A program made the position numbers and the translations under genes. A DNA stretch of 64,000 nt from contig JAQPZY010001398.1 of the NCBI GenBank assembly GCA_029931535.1, positions 1 through 64,000 of the forward strand, written 5' to 3'. Shown here in pieces: positions 13,594 through 24,457 of the stretch. The notes below the pieces were generated by a model, which had not been told where the DNA came from, did no database searches, and worked only from the letters and a program-made list of their open reading frames with translations. This stretch comes from Margaritifera margaritifera (lineage: Eukaryota > Mollusca > Bivalvia > Unionida > Margaritiferidae). How positions within the stretch are numbered: the stretch's first letter is position 1; the number at the start of each line of letters is the position of its first letter.

Positions 13594-14740
13594 TGTCACG
13601 GAATTGTATGGTTTATATCAATATGTATATGTGGTCAAAAAATGTATTCGGGTTTCGTTTCCGACTAGAGCGTTACTCGGGGGTTGTTTATTTTTTTCGG
13701 CTCTGGTTATTTTCAAATACTGAGCGCGATTCACCCCATGCTGCACGTGCAAATTGCCTGCACTGAAAACTCACATAACCTAGCTGCTGCGCATATCTGT
13801 CACAGCTAGAGTACATATAGAGCGAATTCTCTATAAAAAAATTACACTACGACGAGTCTTGTCAGAAAGCTTACCTCTTTACGGGAGCAAAACTTCAGCT
13901 GTAGAGTGTTCCATATGTATGGTTTGGTGGTGTGAAGTCACAGAACTCTGTGTGGTTTCGTGTGACGTGTACGCTGTGTCTGGTGACGTTGTTTCGGAAG
14001 AGTGTACTTGTTTTCTCGATGCGAGGGACCAAGGCTTCTCGACCAACGGGTCTGTGTTAATGTGAAGGCTCTCGAGGGATCCTTCAACAGGCTGGGAGGG
14101 GTGGACCATGCGTGGTGGCTCCTTGACCATGGACTAGAGCGGGTGGAACCGGAGATACATCTTGGTCGTCAAACGGGCGCCACGATAGTTATATTTATTG
14201 CGTGTTCCATTTTATTGTTATCTCAATATTGCTATCTGTGCAAAATTACATTCATTCCTATTTCAATATCGCTATATGTGTGATAGATTCATAATTTCAT
14301 GCATTCCCATTTCATTTTCGTTATATGAACGATATATTCATAAATTCATACATATTCCAATATCGCTTGATGAATTGATAAATTGATGAGTATCATATTG
14401 ATAAGCGCATAAATCACATGCTTTGGTCACCCTTGGTACTTAATAAGACCTTGTTTATATTGGGGTGTAGATCATATACTCTTATTTGTTGATTGGTGAT
14501 AGGATGTTATTCACGTTTGTTTAAAATTCCATTCGTTAAATTCATCTTTGATTTTTTCTCGTTGAGTTACTTGTTGTTGATAGTTCCATGTTAGGAACTT
14601 TATAATTTTCCTTATCTTTTTGTTATAATGGTGTCAGATTTGTTCATCTTTAAATTGCGTTTATAAATAAACATCTTATTAACGCAGTTGCTTTCGGTGT
14701 CTTCACTAATCTAGTCCTCACCCGGCTTCATCCTGTGACA
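13594..14740 (+). repeat. LTR 7
   Basis: Complete LTR of 1,147 bp with standard ends and only scattered substitutions, for example a T near 14,259 in the ATTCCTATTTC stretch. Confidence 0.9.
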
Positions 14741-15904
14741 AATGGTGTCAGATGTGGGGTCATTGGATTAACGTTGAAACAAATGCTACGTCGGATGTGC
14801 GTTTAGAAACCGCGAGATTGGGACCGGTATTTGAACGCGATTTTGTTCGCGTATCGCGAGGTACCGCACGAGAGCTTGGGATTCTCGCCGTTTGAATTGC
14901 TATACGGTAGGACAATTCGTGGTCCTTTGCGGATTCTGCGCGAACTATGGTCGGGTGATATCGCGGACGGAGAAGTTAAAACCACCTACCAATACGTCGT
15001 CGACTTACGCCAGAGATTAGAAAGCACGTGCCGGATGGCACACGACGAGCTCGTGAAGTCGGGTCGCAAGTACGCGAAGTATTACAACCGCGGAACGCGA
15101 AGTAGGAAATTCGACGTGGGTGATCGAGTGTTGGTGCTACTCCCTACTAGTAGAAACAAATTATTGGTCCAATGGAAAGGGCCATATGAGGTCAAACAGG
15201 TCAAGGATGAAATGGACTACCGAATCGACATGAAAGGTAGCTTGAGAATATTTCATGCCAATATGTTAAAACGATACGTGGAGAGACCTGATCAAACTGT
15301 TGAAAAGGGCAGCCAAATAAAGTTTCTTGGGGTTTATGCCAAGAAAAAGCTTTTAACGCCCTTAAGGCAAGATTGATCAGTGCACCGATCCTAAAGTTGC
15401 CAGAATTAAATAAATCGTTCATATTGAGAACTGATGCATCCGACACGGGCTTAGGAGCAGTTTTGCTACAGGAGCAAGACGGGGTAAAGTTACCCATAGC
15501 TTATGCTAGTAGGAAATTGCCGCCTAGGGAGCAAAACTACTCCGTGATCGAAAAGGAGTGCTTGGCACTGGTGTGGGGTATAGGTAAATTCCACACGTAC
15601 CTTTTCGGAAGGGAATTTGTCCTTGAAACGGACCATCAGCCTCTCATATATTTGAACAAGGCAAAAGTTGCCAACGCAAGATTGATGCGTTGGGCATTGA
15701 CTCTGCAGCCATATCGTTTCCGGATCGAAGCAATCAGAGGGTCGGAAAATGTAGGGGGCCGATTATTTAAGCAGAGTGTGATTGGCAGTTTTTTTTTTCT
15801 TACCATGATATTCTGGCAATGTAAATAATACGATTCAGTTTCTATTTATGCAAAATTCCGTGATTTTCTAAAAGTGCTTCCACTTTTTTTAAGGGGGGAT
15901 GTAT
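14741..15904 (+). pseudogene. Internal segment 7: N-truncated integrase, frameshifted RNase H
   Basis: The variable region reads GCGTTTAGAAACC, so the integrase tail opens only at 14,831-15,376 (181 codons). RNase H (15,373-15,828) is shifted by one extra G near 15,755 and loses the last catalytic Asp context. The polypurine tract before the next LTR is GGGGGGATGT. Confidence 0.85.
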
Positions 15905-17051
15905 TGTCACGGAATTGTATGGTTTATATCAATATGTATATGTGGTCAAAAAATGTATTCGGGTTTCGTTTCCGACTAGAGCGTTACTCGGGGGTTGTTT
16001 ATTTTTTTCGGCTCTGGTTATTTTCAAATACTGAGCGCGATTCACCCCATGCTGCACGTGCAAATTGCCTGCACTGAAAACTCACATAACCTAGCTGCTG
16101 CGCATATCTGTCACAGCTAGAGTACATATAGAGCGAATTCTCTATAAAAAAATTACACTACGACGAGTCTTGTCAGAAAGCTTACCTCTTTACGGGAGCA
16201 AAACTTCAGCTGTAGAGTGTTCCATATGTATGGTTTGGTGGTGTGAAGTCACAGAACTCTGTGTGGTTTCGTGTGACGTGTACGCTGTGTCTGGTGACGT
16301 TGTTTCGGAAGAGTGTACTTGTTTTCTCGATGCGAGGGACCAAGGCTTCTCGACCAACGGGTCTGTGTTAATGTGAAGGCTCTCGAGGGATCCTTCAACA
16401 GGCTGGGAGGGGTGGACCATGCGTGGTGGCTCCTTGACCATGGACTAGAGCGGGTGGAACCGGAGATACATCTTGGTCGTCAAACGGGCGCCACGATAGT
16501 TATATTTATTGCGTGTTCCATTTTATTGTTATCTCAATATTGCTATCTGTGCAAAATTACATTCATTCCCATTTCAATATCGCTATATGTGTGATAGATT
16601 CATAATTTCATGCATTCCCATTTCATTTTCGTTATATGAACGATATATTCATAAATTCATACATATTCCAATATCGCTTGATGAATTGATAAATTGATGA
16701 GTATCATATTGATAAGCGCATAAATCACATGCTTTGGTCACCCTTGGTACTTAATAAGACCTTGTTTATATTGGGGTGTAGATCATATACTCTTATTTGT
16801 TGATTGGTGATAGGATGCTATTCACGTTTGTTTAAAATTCCATTCGTTAAATTCATCTTTGATTTTTTCTCGTTGAGTTACTTGTTGTTGATAGTTCCAT
16901 GTTAGGAACTTTATAATTTTCCTTATCTTTTTGTTATAATGGTGTCAGATTTGTTCATCTTTAAATTGCGTTTATAAATAAACATCTTATTAACGCAGTT
17001 GCTTTCGGTGTCTTCACTAATCCAGTCCTCACCCGGCTTCATCCTGTGACA
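15905..17051 (+). repeat. LTR 8
   Basis: Complete LTR of 1,147 bp. It is the first of three LTRs carrying CCAGTCC rather than CTAGTCC near the 3' end, marking a right-hand subfamily. Confidence 0.9.
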
Positions 17052-18215
17052 AATGGTGTCAGATGTGGGGTCATTGGATTAACGTTGAAACAAATGCTAC
17101 GTCGGATGTGCGCGGAGAAACCGCGAGATTGGGACCGGTATTTGAACGCGATTTTGTTCGCGTATCGCGAGGTACCGCACGAGAGCTTGGGATTCTCGCC
17201 GTTTGAATTGCTATACGGTAGGACAATTCGTGGTCCTTTGCGGATTCTGCGCGAACTATGGTCGGGTGATATCGCGGACGGAGAAGTTAAAACCACCTAC
17301 CAATACGTCGTCGACTTACGCCAGAGATTAGAAAGCACGTGCCGGATGGCACACGACGAGCTCGTGAAGTCGGGTCGCAAGTACGCGAAGTATTACAACC
17401 GCGGAACGCGAAGTAGGAAATTCGACGTGGGTGATCGAGTGTTGGTGCTACTCCCTACTAGTAGAAACAAATTATTGGTCCAATGGAAAGGGCCATATGA
17501 GGTCAAACAGGTCAAGGATGAAATGGACTACCGAATCGACATGAAAGGTAGCTTGAGAATATTTCATGCCAATATGTTAAAACGATACGTGGAGAGACCT
17601 GATCAAACTGTTGAAAAGGGCAGCCAAATAAAGTTTCTTGGGGTTTATGCCAAGAAAAAGCTTTTAACGCCCTTAAGGCAAGATTGATCAGTGCACCGAT
17701 CCTAAAGTTGCCAGAATTAAATAAATCGTTCATATTGAGAACTGATGCATCCGACACGGGCTTAGGAGCAGTTTTGCTACAGGAGCAAGACGGGGTAAAG
17801 TTACCCATAGCTTATGCTAGTAGGAAATTGCCGCCTAGGGAGCAAAACTACTCCGTGATCGAAAAGGAGTGCTTGGCACTGGTGTGGGGTATAGGTAAAT
17901 TCCACACGTACCTTTTCGGAAGGGAATTTGTCCTTGAAACGGACCATCAGCCTCTCATATATTTGAACAAGGCAAAAGTTGCCAACGCAAGATTGATGCG
18001 TTGGGCATTGACTCTGCAGCCATATCGTTTCCGGATCGAAGCAATCAGAGGGTCGGAAAATGTAGGGGCCGATTATTTAAGCAGAGTGTGATTGGCAGTT
18101 TTTTTTTTTCTTACCATGATATTCTGGCAATGTAAATAATACGATTCAGTTTCTATTTATGCAAAATTCCGTGATTTTCTAAAAGTGCTTCCACTTTTTT
18201 TAAGGGGGGAGGTAT
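17052..18215 (+). pseudogene. Internal segment 8: open integrase tail and RNase H
   Basis: Integrase tail 17,046-17,687 (213 codons) and RNase H 17,684-18,091 (135 codons) are both uninterrupted, with a GAG at the variable codon. Confidence 0.85.
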
Positions 18216-19362
18216 TGTCACGGAATTGTATGGTTTATATCAATATGTATATGTGGTCAAAAAATGTATTCGGGTTTCGTTTCCGACTAGAGCGTTACTC
18301 GGGGGTTGTTTATTTTTTTCGGCTCTGGTTATTTTCAAATACTGAGCGCGATTCACCCCATGCTGCACGTGCAAATTGCCTGCACTGAAAACTCACATAA
18401 CCTAGCTGCTGCGCATATCTGTCACAGCTAGAGTACATATAGAGCGAATTCTCTATAAAAAAATTACACTACGACGAGTCTTGTCAGAAAGCTTACCTCT
18501 TTACGGGAGCAAAACTTCAGCTGTAGAGTGTTCCATATGTATGGTTTGGTGGTGTGAAGTCACAGAACTCTGTGTGGTTTCGTGTGACGTGTACGCTGTG
18601 TCTGGTGACGTTGTTTCGGAAGAGTGTACTTGTTTTCTCGATGCGAGGGACCAAGGCTTCTCGACCAACGGGTCTGTGTTAATGTGAAGGCTCTCGAGGG
18701 ATCCTTCAACAGGCTGGGAGGGGTGGACCATGCGTGGTGGCTCCTTGACCATGGACTAGAGCGGGTGGAACCGGAGATACATCTTGGTCGTCAAACGGGC
18801 GCCACGATAGTTATATTTATTGCGTGTTCCATTTTATTGTTATCTCAATATTGCTATCTGTGCAAAATTACATTCATTCCCATTTCAATATCGCTATATG
18901 TGTGATAGATTCATAATTTCATGCATTCCCATTTCATTTTCGTTATATGAACGATATATTCATAAATTCATACATATTCCAATATCGCTTGATGAATTGA
19001 TAAATTGATGAGTATCATATTGATAAGCGCATAAATCACATGCTTTGGTCACCCTTGGTACTTAATAAGACCTTGTTTATATTGGGGTGTAGATCATATA
19101 CTCTTATTTGTTGATTGGTGATAGGATGCTATTCACGTTTGTTTAAAATTCCATTCGTTAAATTCATCTTTGATTTTTTCTCGTTGAGTTACTTGTTGTT
19201 GATAGTTCCATGTTAGGAACTTTATAATTTTCCTTATCTTTTTGTTATAATGGTGTCAGATTTGTTCATCTTTAAATTGCGTTTATAAATAAACATCTTA
19301 TTAACGCAGTTGCTTTCGGTGTCTTCACTAATCCAGTCCTCACCCGGCTTCATCCTGTGACA
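18216..19362 (+). repeat. LTR 9
   Basis: Complete LTR of 1,147 bp of the CCAGTCC subfamily, nearly identical to LTR 8 and LTR 10. Confidence 0.9.
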
Positions 19363-20526
19363 AATGGTGTCAGATGTGGGGTCATTGGATTAACGTTGAA
19401 ACAAATGCTACGTCGGATGTGCGCGGAGAAACCGCGAGATTGGGACCGGTATTTGAACGCGATTTTGTTCGCGTATCGCGAGGTACCGCACGAGAGCTTG
19501 GGATTCTCGCCGTTTGAATTGCTATACGGTAGGACAATTCGTGGTCCTTTGCGGATTCTGCGCGAACTATGGTCGGGTGATATCGCGGACGGAGAAGTTA
19601 AAACCACCTACCAATACGTCGTCGACTTACGCCAGAGATTAGAAAGCACGTGCCGGATGGCACACGACGAGCTCGTGAAGTCGGGTCGCAAGTACGCGAA
19701 GTATTACAACCGCGGAACGCGAAGTAGGAAATTCGACGTGGGTGATCGAGTGTTGGTGCTACTCCCTACTAGTAGAAACAAATTATTGGTCCAATGGAAA
19801 GGGCCATATGAGGTCAAACAGGTCAAGGATGAAATGGACTACCGAATCGACATGAAAGGTAGGTTGAGAATATTTCATGCCAATATGTTAAAACGATACG
19901 TGGAGAGACCTGATCAAACTGTTGAAAAGGGCAGCCAAATAAAGTTTCTTGGGGTTTATGCCAAGAAAAAGCTTTTAACGCCCTTAAGGCAAGATTGATC
20001 AGTGCACCGATCCTAAAGTTGCCAGAATTAAATAAATCGTTCATATTGAGAACTGATGCATCCGACACGGGCTTAGGAGCAGTTTTGCTACAGGAGCAAG
20101 ACGGGGTAAAGTTACCCATAGCTTATGCTAGTAGGAAATTGCCGCCTAGGGAGCAAAACTACTCCGTGATCGAAAAGGAGTGCTTGGCACTGGTGTGGGG
20201 TATAGGTAAATTCCACACGTACCTTTTCGGAAGGGAATTTGTCCTTGAAACGGACCATCAGCCTCTCATATATTTGAACAAGGCAAAAGTTGCCAACGCA
20301 AGATTGATGCGTTGGGCATTGACTCTGCAGCCATATCGTTTCCGGATCGAAGCAATCAGAGGGTCGGAAAATGTAGGGGCCGATTATTTAAGCAGAGTGT
20401 GATTGGCAGTTTTTTTTTTTCTTACCATGATATTCTGGCAATGTAAATAATACGATTCAGTTTCTATTTATGCAAAATTCCGTGATTTTCTAAAAGTGCT
20501 TCCACTTTTTTTAAGGGGGGAGGTAT
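19363..20526 (+). pseudogene. Internal segment 9 (best copy): integrase C-terminal piece then RNase H
   Basis: Frame 19,357-19,998 (213 codons, opening on a GTG within the LTR end) contains the post-catalytic integrase signature ESLGFSPFELLYGR and a GPY motif (WKGPYEV), but no DDE core. Frame 19,995-20,402 begins in the reverse transcriptase tail and contains RNase H with the four acidic positions visible: Asp in TDASDTG, Glu in EKECLAL, Asp in ETDHQPL and Asp in ADYLSR. The two frames overlap by ATGA-like spacing. In intact gypsy elements RNase H lies upstream of integrase, so this internal region is rearranged. With no gag, protease, polymerase core or integrase core it can only be mobilised in trans. 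Confidence 0.88.
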
Positions 20527-21673
20527 TGTCACGGAATTGTATGGTTTATATCAATATGTATATGTGGTCAAAAAATGTATTCGGGTTTCGTTTCCGACTA
20601 GAGCGTTACTCGGGGGTTGTTTATTTTTTTCGGCTCTGGTTATTTTCAAATACTGAGCGCGATTCACCCCATGCTGCACGTGCAAATTGCCTGCACTGAA
20701 AACTCACATAACCTAGCTGCTGCGCATATCTGTCACAGCTAGAGTACATATAGAGCGAATTCTCTATAAAAAAATTACACTACGACGAGTCTTGTCAGAA
20801 AGCTTACCTCTTTACGGGAGCAAAACTTCAGCTGTAGAGTGTTCCATATGTATGGTTTGGTGGTGTGAAGTCACAGAACTCTGTGTGGTTTCGTGTGACG
20901 TGTACGCTGTGTCTGGTGACGTTGTTTCGGAAGAGTGTACTTGTTTTCTCGATGCGAGGGACCAAGGCTTCTCGACCAACGGGTCTGTGTTAATGTGAAG
21001 GCTCTCGAGGGATCCTTCAACAGGCTGGGAGGGGTGGACCATGCGTGGTGGCTCCTTGACCATGGACTAGAGCGGGTGGAACCGGAGATACATCTTGGTC
21101 GTCAAACGGGCGCCACGATAGTTATATTTATTGCGTGTTCCATTTTATTGTTATCTCAATATTGCTATCTGTGCAAAATTACATTCATTCCCATTTCAAT
21201 ATCGCTATATGTGTGATAGATTCATAATTTCATGCATTCCCATTTCATTTTCGTTATATGAACGATATATTCATAAATTCATACATATTCCAATATCGCT
21301 TGATGAATTGATAAATTGATGAGTATCATATTGATAAGCGCATAAATCACATGCTTTGGTCACCCTTGGTACTTAATAAGACCTTGTTTATATTGGGGTG
21401 TAGATCATATACTCTTATTTGTTGATTGGTGATAGGATGCTATTCACGTTTGTTTAAAATTCCATTCGTTAAATTCATCTTTGATTTTTTCTCGTTGAGT
21501 TACTTGTTGTTGATAGTTCCATGTTAGGAACTTTATAATTTTCCTTATCTTTTTGTTATAATGGTGTCAGATTTGTTCATCTTTAAATTGCGTTTATAAA
21601 TAAACATCTTATTAACGCAGTTGCTTTCGGTGTCTTCACTAATCCAGTCCTCACCCGGCTTCATCCTGTGACA
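20527..21673 (+). repeat. LTR 10 (array end, junction with Maverick 1)
   Basis: Complete LTR of 1,147 bp. The terminal GTGACA ends at 21,673. The next bases, GTGCTATTG, are the open reading frame of a Maverick gene and not the primer binding site found after every other LTR, so this is the true right end of the insertion. A target-site duplication starting GTGC would be expected left of the first LTR. Confidence 0.9.
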
Positions 21674-22203
21674 GTGCTATTGATATTCATAATCTGATTG
21701 GAAAACTACCAAAACCGAAAGGAGGATGGACCTTGCCAGGACATAAGTGCACAGGACCTTGGAACCCACTAGACGAACAACTTGACAGCAATGATCAACC
21801 ATTACCAGGACAAGAACCTTTTAATCAGGTTGACGCCATTGCTATGAAACATGATATTTGCTATCGTGATAACCCCACTGATAAACACATGTGTGACAAA
21901 GAAATGTTGGATAAGCTCGGAGAGATGCAACCGGAAAATATAAGAGAAAGAATTGATCGGCGATTTATGCAAGGAGTAATCGGAGCAAAATATAAACTCG
22001 GACTTGGAACCATTGGTTCTGGCGATGGGATAGCTGAAGATATTGTTGAAAACGTACTTGGAATTGATCACGATAGTTTATACGGCGATGGAATCGGCGG
22101 TGATATTATAACCTGCGACGACGATCAAATTCGTTCTAATGAACTACACGCTCCAATAAAAAAAGTTCCAGCGCAGGCGTGTTGTAGCAAATGCTGTCGA
22201 TGA
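21674..22203 (+). pseudogene. Phospholipase A2-like protein, 5' truncated by the LTR array
   Basis: The frame is open from the LTR junction, so the true start is lost. It has the calcium-loop-like LPGHKCTGPWNPLDEQ (about residues 20-35) and the His-Asp dyad in AMKHDICYRDN (about residue 60). This arrangement is known from the parvovirus VP1-unique PLA2 domain and its Maverick/adintovirus relatives, where it helps particles breach membranes. A Gly/Asp-rich linker (GSGDGIAED) follows. The frame ends at TGA 22,201, but its last residues (NELHAPIKK) continue in another frame as integrase sequence. This suggests a PLA2-integrase fusion broken by a slip in the A-run at 22,158-22,164. The PLA2 call is firm; the fusion is inference. 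Confidence 0.75.
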
Positions 22204-22900
22204 CATTTGGTCTGTTGATTTAACGGATATGTCGTCGTTGGTTTCCAGCAATGATAATACAAATTTTTTACTTAATGCGGTAGATGTACAGAGCAGATAT
22301 GCTTTTAGTGAACCAATACAAAATAAGATGGGCAACACAGTTTTAATCGCACTAAATAAAATTGTTACTGATAGTGGCCGGCAACCAAACAAAATATGGA
22401 CCGATCATGGCCCAGAATTTTATAATAAGCAGTTTGACGATTGGCTTGATAAACATAATATCAAAAAGTATATGACAGGAAACGAAGGAAAGAGCGTAAT
22501 AGTTGAACGATTTAATAGAACACTCAAGGAAAAAATCTACAAGAAAATGACAGCAAAAAACACTAATAGATACATAGATGACCTGCAGACGATTGTTTCC
22601 GACTACAATAATACGAAACACAGGACAATAAAAATGACACCAAATGAAGCCGTAAATAATCCTGTTCTTGCAAATGAAAACTTGTATCGAAGGCATAAAT
22701 TTAATGTTGGTGATCGAGTCAGGATTTCAGTGGTAAAAAAACAATTTGAAAAGGGCTATACGCCTAATTATACCGACGAAATATTTATCGTTGATGAAAT
22801 ACTATTGACAATTCCTGTCACGTACAGAATCAAAGATTTAAAAAATGAACCTATCATAGGAAGCTTTTATGAGCAGGAACTATTGAAAACTAGATTGTGA
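22163..22900 (+). CDS. Maverick DDE integrase (catalytic core and C-terminal domain)
   Basis: This is a retroviral-type integrase that would insert element DNA. Catalytic residues are visible: Asp in DIWSVDLTDM, Asp in KIWTDHGPEFYN and Glu in SVIVERFNRTLKEK. They are followed by the family block DYNNTKHRTIKMTPNEAV and an SH3-like C-terminal region (KFNVGDRVRISV). The first ATG is at 22,229, but clear integrase homology (FQRRRVVAN) begins upstream near 22,166 in the same frame. The usual N-terminal zinc-binding HHCC region is absent, and the PLA2-like frame occupies its place. The rest is open to TGA 22,898. The frame needs a shift from the upstream ORF, so activity is doubtful. Confidence 0.8.
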   Translation, partial: KFQRRRVVANAVDDIWSVDLTDMSSLVSSNDNTNFLLNAVDVQSRYAFSEPIQNKMGNTVLIALNKIVTDSGRQPNKIWTDHGPEFYNKQFDDWLDKHNIKKYMTGNEGKSVIVERFNRTLKEKIYKKMTAKNTNRYIDDLQTIVSDYNNTKHRTIKMTPNEAVNNPVLANENLYRRHKFNVGDRVRISVVKKQFEKGYTPNYTDEIFIVDEILLTIPVTYRIKDLKNEPIIGSFYEQELLKTRL

Positions 22901-23072
22901 TCCGCCGACATTGGTCGCAGCAATCACTGAATTATATATTTTGTTATACTTTGGTAGTAATCGATTAGACTTTAATGGCTTACACATCTTAATCAGCTCA
23001 TTTGCTCGTTTTGAATCTATGATACCAGTATCCTCGAGTAATAAAAATATCTTAGCGAAAATAAAATCAAAT

Positions 23073-23528
23073 TTAATATTTTTTTTGTTTTCCAGGAATA
23101 TTAATATTCATAAATATTTTTATGCGCTCGCTAAACGCTTCCTGCTCACATGAAGTTAGCCTAAACTTTTCTATTTTACTTTTAAGATGATATTTAACAT
23201 TGTATCGTTGTGGTTGCTTTCTATAACACTTATACGAATTTGAATCAACAACGCCTTTGGTATTGTCTTCGGCGTCGATATTATCAGCGCTGATATTATC
23301 AGCCATGTTTACAATTGGTGTATCCATAACAATGCCATCCAAAATATTTTGAAGTACATAATCGTCATATAATAACGGATCATTTGGGTAAACCTGTAAA
23401 TAGTCACAAAAATATGAATAACCTTGCAATGGCTTTTGACGAGGCTTATTATCAACGATGGTGTCAATATTTTTATCATTAATCAATAAAATTAATTTTT
23501 CAAACATTGATGTTGACGTTGAAAACAT
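23073..23528 (-). CDS. Unknown Maverick 1 protein, 151 aa
   Basis: No family is recognised. The protein starts MFSTSTSMFEKLILL, is rich in Asn, Asp and Ile, and has a basic C-terminus (KSKIEKFRL, PGKQKKY). It is convergent with the integrase and divergent from the gene at 23,555, so the 26-bp gap between them would have to hold two start regions. Its AT-rich codon use matches the element. It could be an element accessory gene. Confidence 0.5.
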   Translation of the reverse strand: MFSTSTSMFEKLILLINDKNIDTIVDNKPRQKPLQGYSYFCDYLQVYPNDPLLYDDYVLQNILDGIVMDTPIVNMADNISADNIDAEDNTKGVVDSNSYKCYRKQPQRYNVKYHLKSKIEKFRLTSCEQEAFSERIKIFMNINIPGKQKKY

Positions 23529-23554
23529 TATATATTTTATGTAATTATATTAAT

Positions 23555-23866
23555 ATGACAAAATATCAAACTAAAGGATATATACAAAATATTAATGATC
23601 TCAACGAGGCAATAAGGGATTGTTTTTGTGTTCCAATAAACCTTAAACTTAAAATAAATGATAAACCAGCTGAAGTTAATAAAATCAATAATGAAAATGT
23701 TTACAAGGATGTTAAACCAAATAACGTACTATTAACATTGGAGGAAATGAAAATTTTTAAAAATAACGGAACAATTGTAACTACGTGGGACGCAGACGCA
23801 ATAATGAATTACAGCCACAGCTGCATAAAGGTTGAAGAACTAATGAAAATACTTGATTCAAAATAG
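23555..23866 (+). CDS. Unknown Maverick 1 protein, about 103 aa
   Basis: The best start is the ATG at 23,555 (MTKYQTKGYIQN). An upstream in-frame start at 23,507 would overlap the divergent gene. The protein is Asn/Lys-rich with no motif I can name. A plausible helical tail is CIKVEELMKILDSK. The stop lies two bases from the end of the convergent HNH gene. Confidence 0.45.
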   Translation: MTKYQTKGYIQNINDLNEAIRDCFCVPINLKLKINDKPAEVNKINNENVYKDVKPNNVLLTLEEMKIFKNNGTIVTTWDADAIMNYSHSCIKVEELMKILDSK

Positions 23867-23867
23867 C

Positions 23868-24395
23868 TTAGATGTACTCGAAAGAAAATCTGCTATCGTA
23901 TTTCTTTGAATAAGCTGAATTACAAACATGATCAGCAACAAATTTTACAGACCTCATATTAATATCAAAATATAATGCAGCGGATTTCATTGATCTAAAC
24001 GATTGATTTTCACCTGTAAGCAAATCCGTGGACACCACAGGTCTAGGAGGTTTATAACATCCATTTGCCCCCTTACCGCGACGACAGTTCTCCTTTTGTG
24101 TAACCAAATCCAAATTTTCAATTCTATTATCAGTTTTGATACCATTAATATGATCAATAACTAATCGAGGACCTGTAACATCAATAAGGCCGTTAAACAC
24201 CTCATAAACAAATCTGTGAGCGAAAATAGTTTTTTCGTGATGGCTATCCTTGCCATTAACATGAACACTTATTTTAAGATACCCCATATTGTTTAAATTA
24301 CCAAGAGGATTTTGATTACATTTATGCCTAATAACTCCTTGTGAATTTGCTTCGTAATTTTCGTACACTGGGTGCGGATAAAAATTATTGGTCAT
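23868..24395 (-). CDS. HNH homing-endonuclease-like protein
   Basis: The protein is about 175 aa from the ATG at 24,395. The N-terminus resembles a NUMOD4-type module (YENYEANSQGVIRH, with GYLKISVHVNGK after it). The HNH nuclease signature follows, with HRFVYEVFNGLI, then LVIDHINGIKTDNRIENLDL. The C-terminal part (SFRSMKSAALYFDI) resembles NUMOD1-type DNA-binding helices. Such enzymes are common in phages and large DNA viruses but unusual as Maverick cargo. It is intact and lies between the small genes and PolB, divergent from PolB with 62 bp between starts. Confidence 0.8.
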   Translation of the reverse strand: MTNNFYPHPVYENYEANSQGVIRHKCNQNPLGNLNNMGYLKISVHVNGKDSHHEKTIFAHRFVYEVFNGLIDVTGPRLVIDHINGIKTDNRIENLDLVTQKENCRRGKGANGCYKPPRPVVSTDLLTGENQSFRSMKSAALYFDINMRSVKFVADHVCNSAYSKKYDSRFSFEYI

Positions 24396-24457
24396 TATAT
24401 AACTGTCTGTAAAAAATAAATAAATAAAATCAATTAAATATTTGTAAACTAAATATA

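Larger units (their letters stand above)
1..21673 (+). mobile_element. Tandem array of an internally deleted Ty3/gypsy-type LTR retroelement (period about 2.31 kb)
   Basis: Ten LTRs (first one partial) alternate with nine internal segments, so neighbouring units share LTRs. Observed periods are 2330, 2310, 2319, 2312, 2316, 2312, 2311, 2311 and 2311 bp. Each LTR starts TGTCAC and ends GTGACA. It is preceded by a polypurine tract (AAGGGGGGAGG) and followed after two bases by TGGTGTCAGATGTGGG, close to the tRNA-Leu-type primer binding site of many gypsy elements. The internal part lacks gag, protease and most of reverse transcriptase. What is left is an integrase C-terminal piece followed by an RNase H piece, the reverse of the normal order. 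The array ends exactly at an LTR terminus against Maverick sequence, so it looks like one insertion later multiplied, probably by unequal LTR-LTR recombination (inference). Confidence 0.9.

Noticed and set aside
1..21673. Ribosomal or simple satellite array
   Set aside because: The unit contains a primer binding site, polypurine tract, LTR ends, integrase and RNase H motifs.
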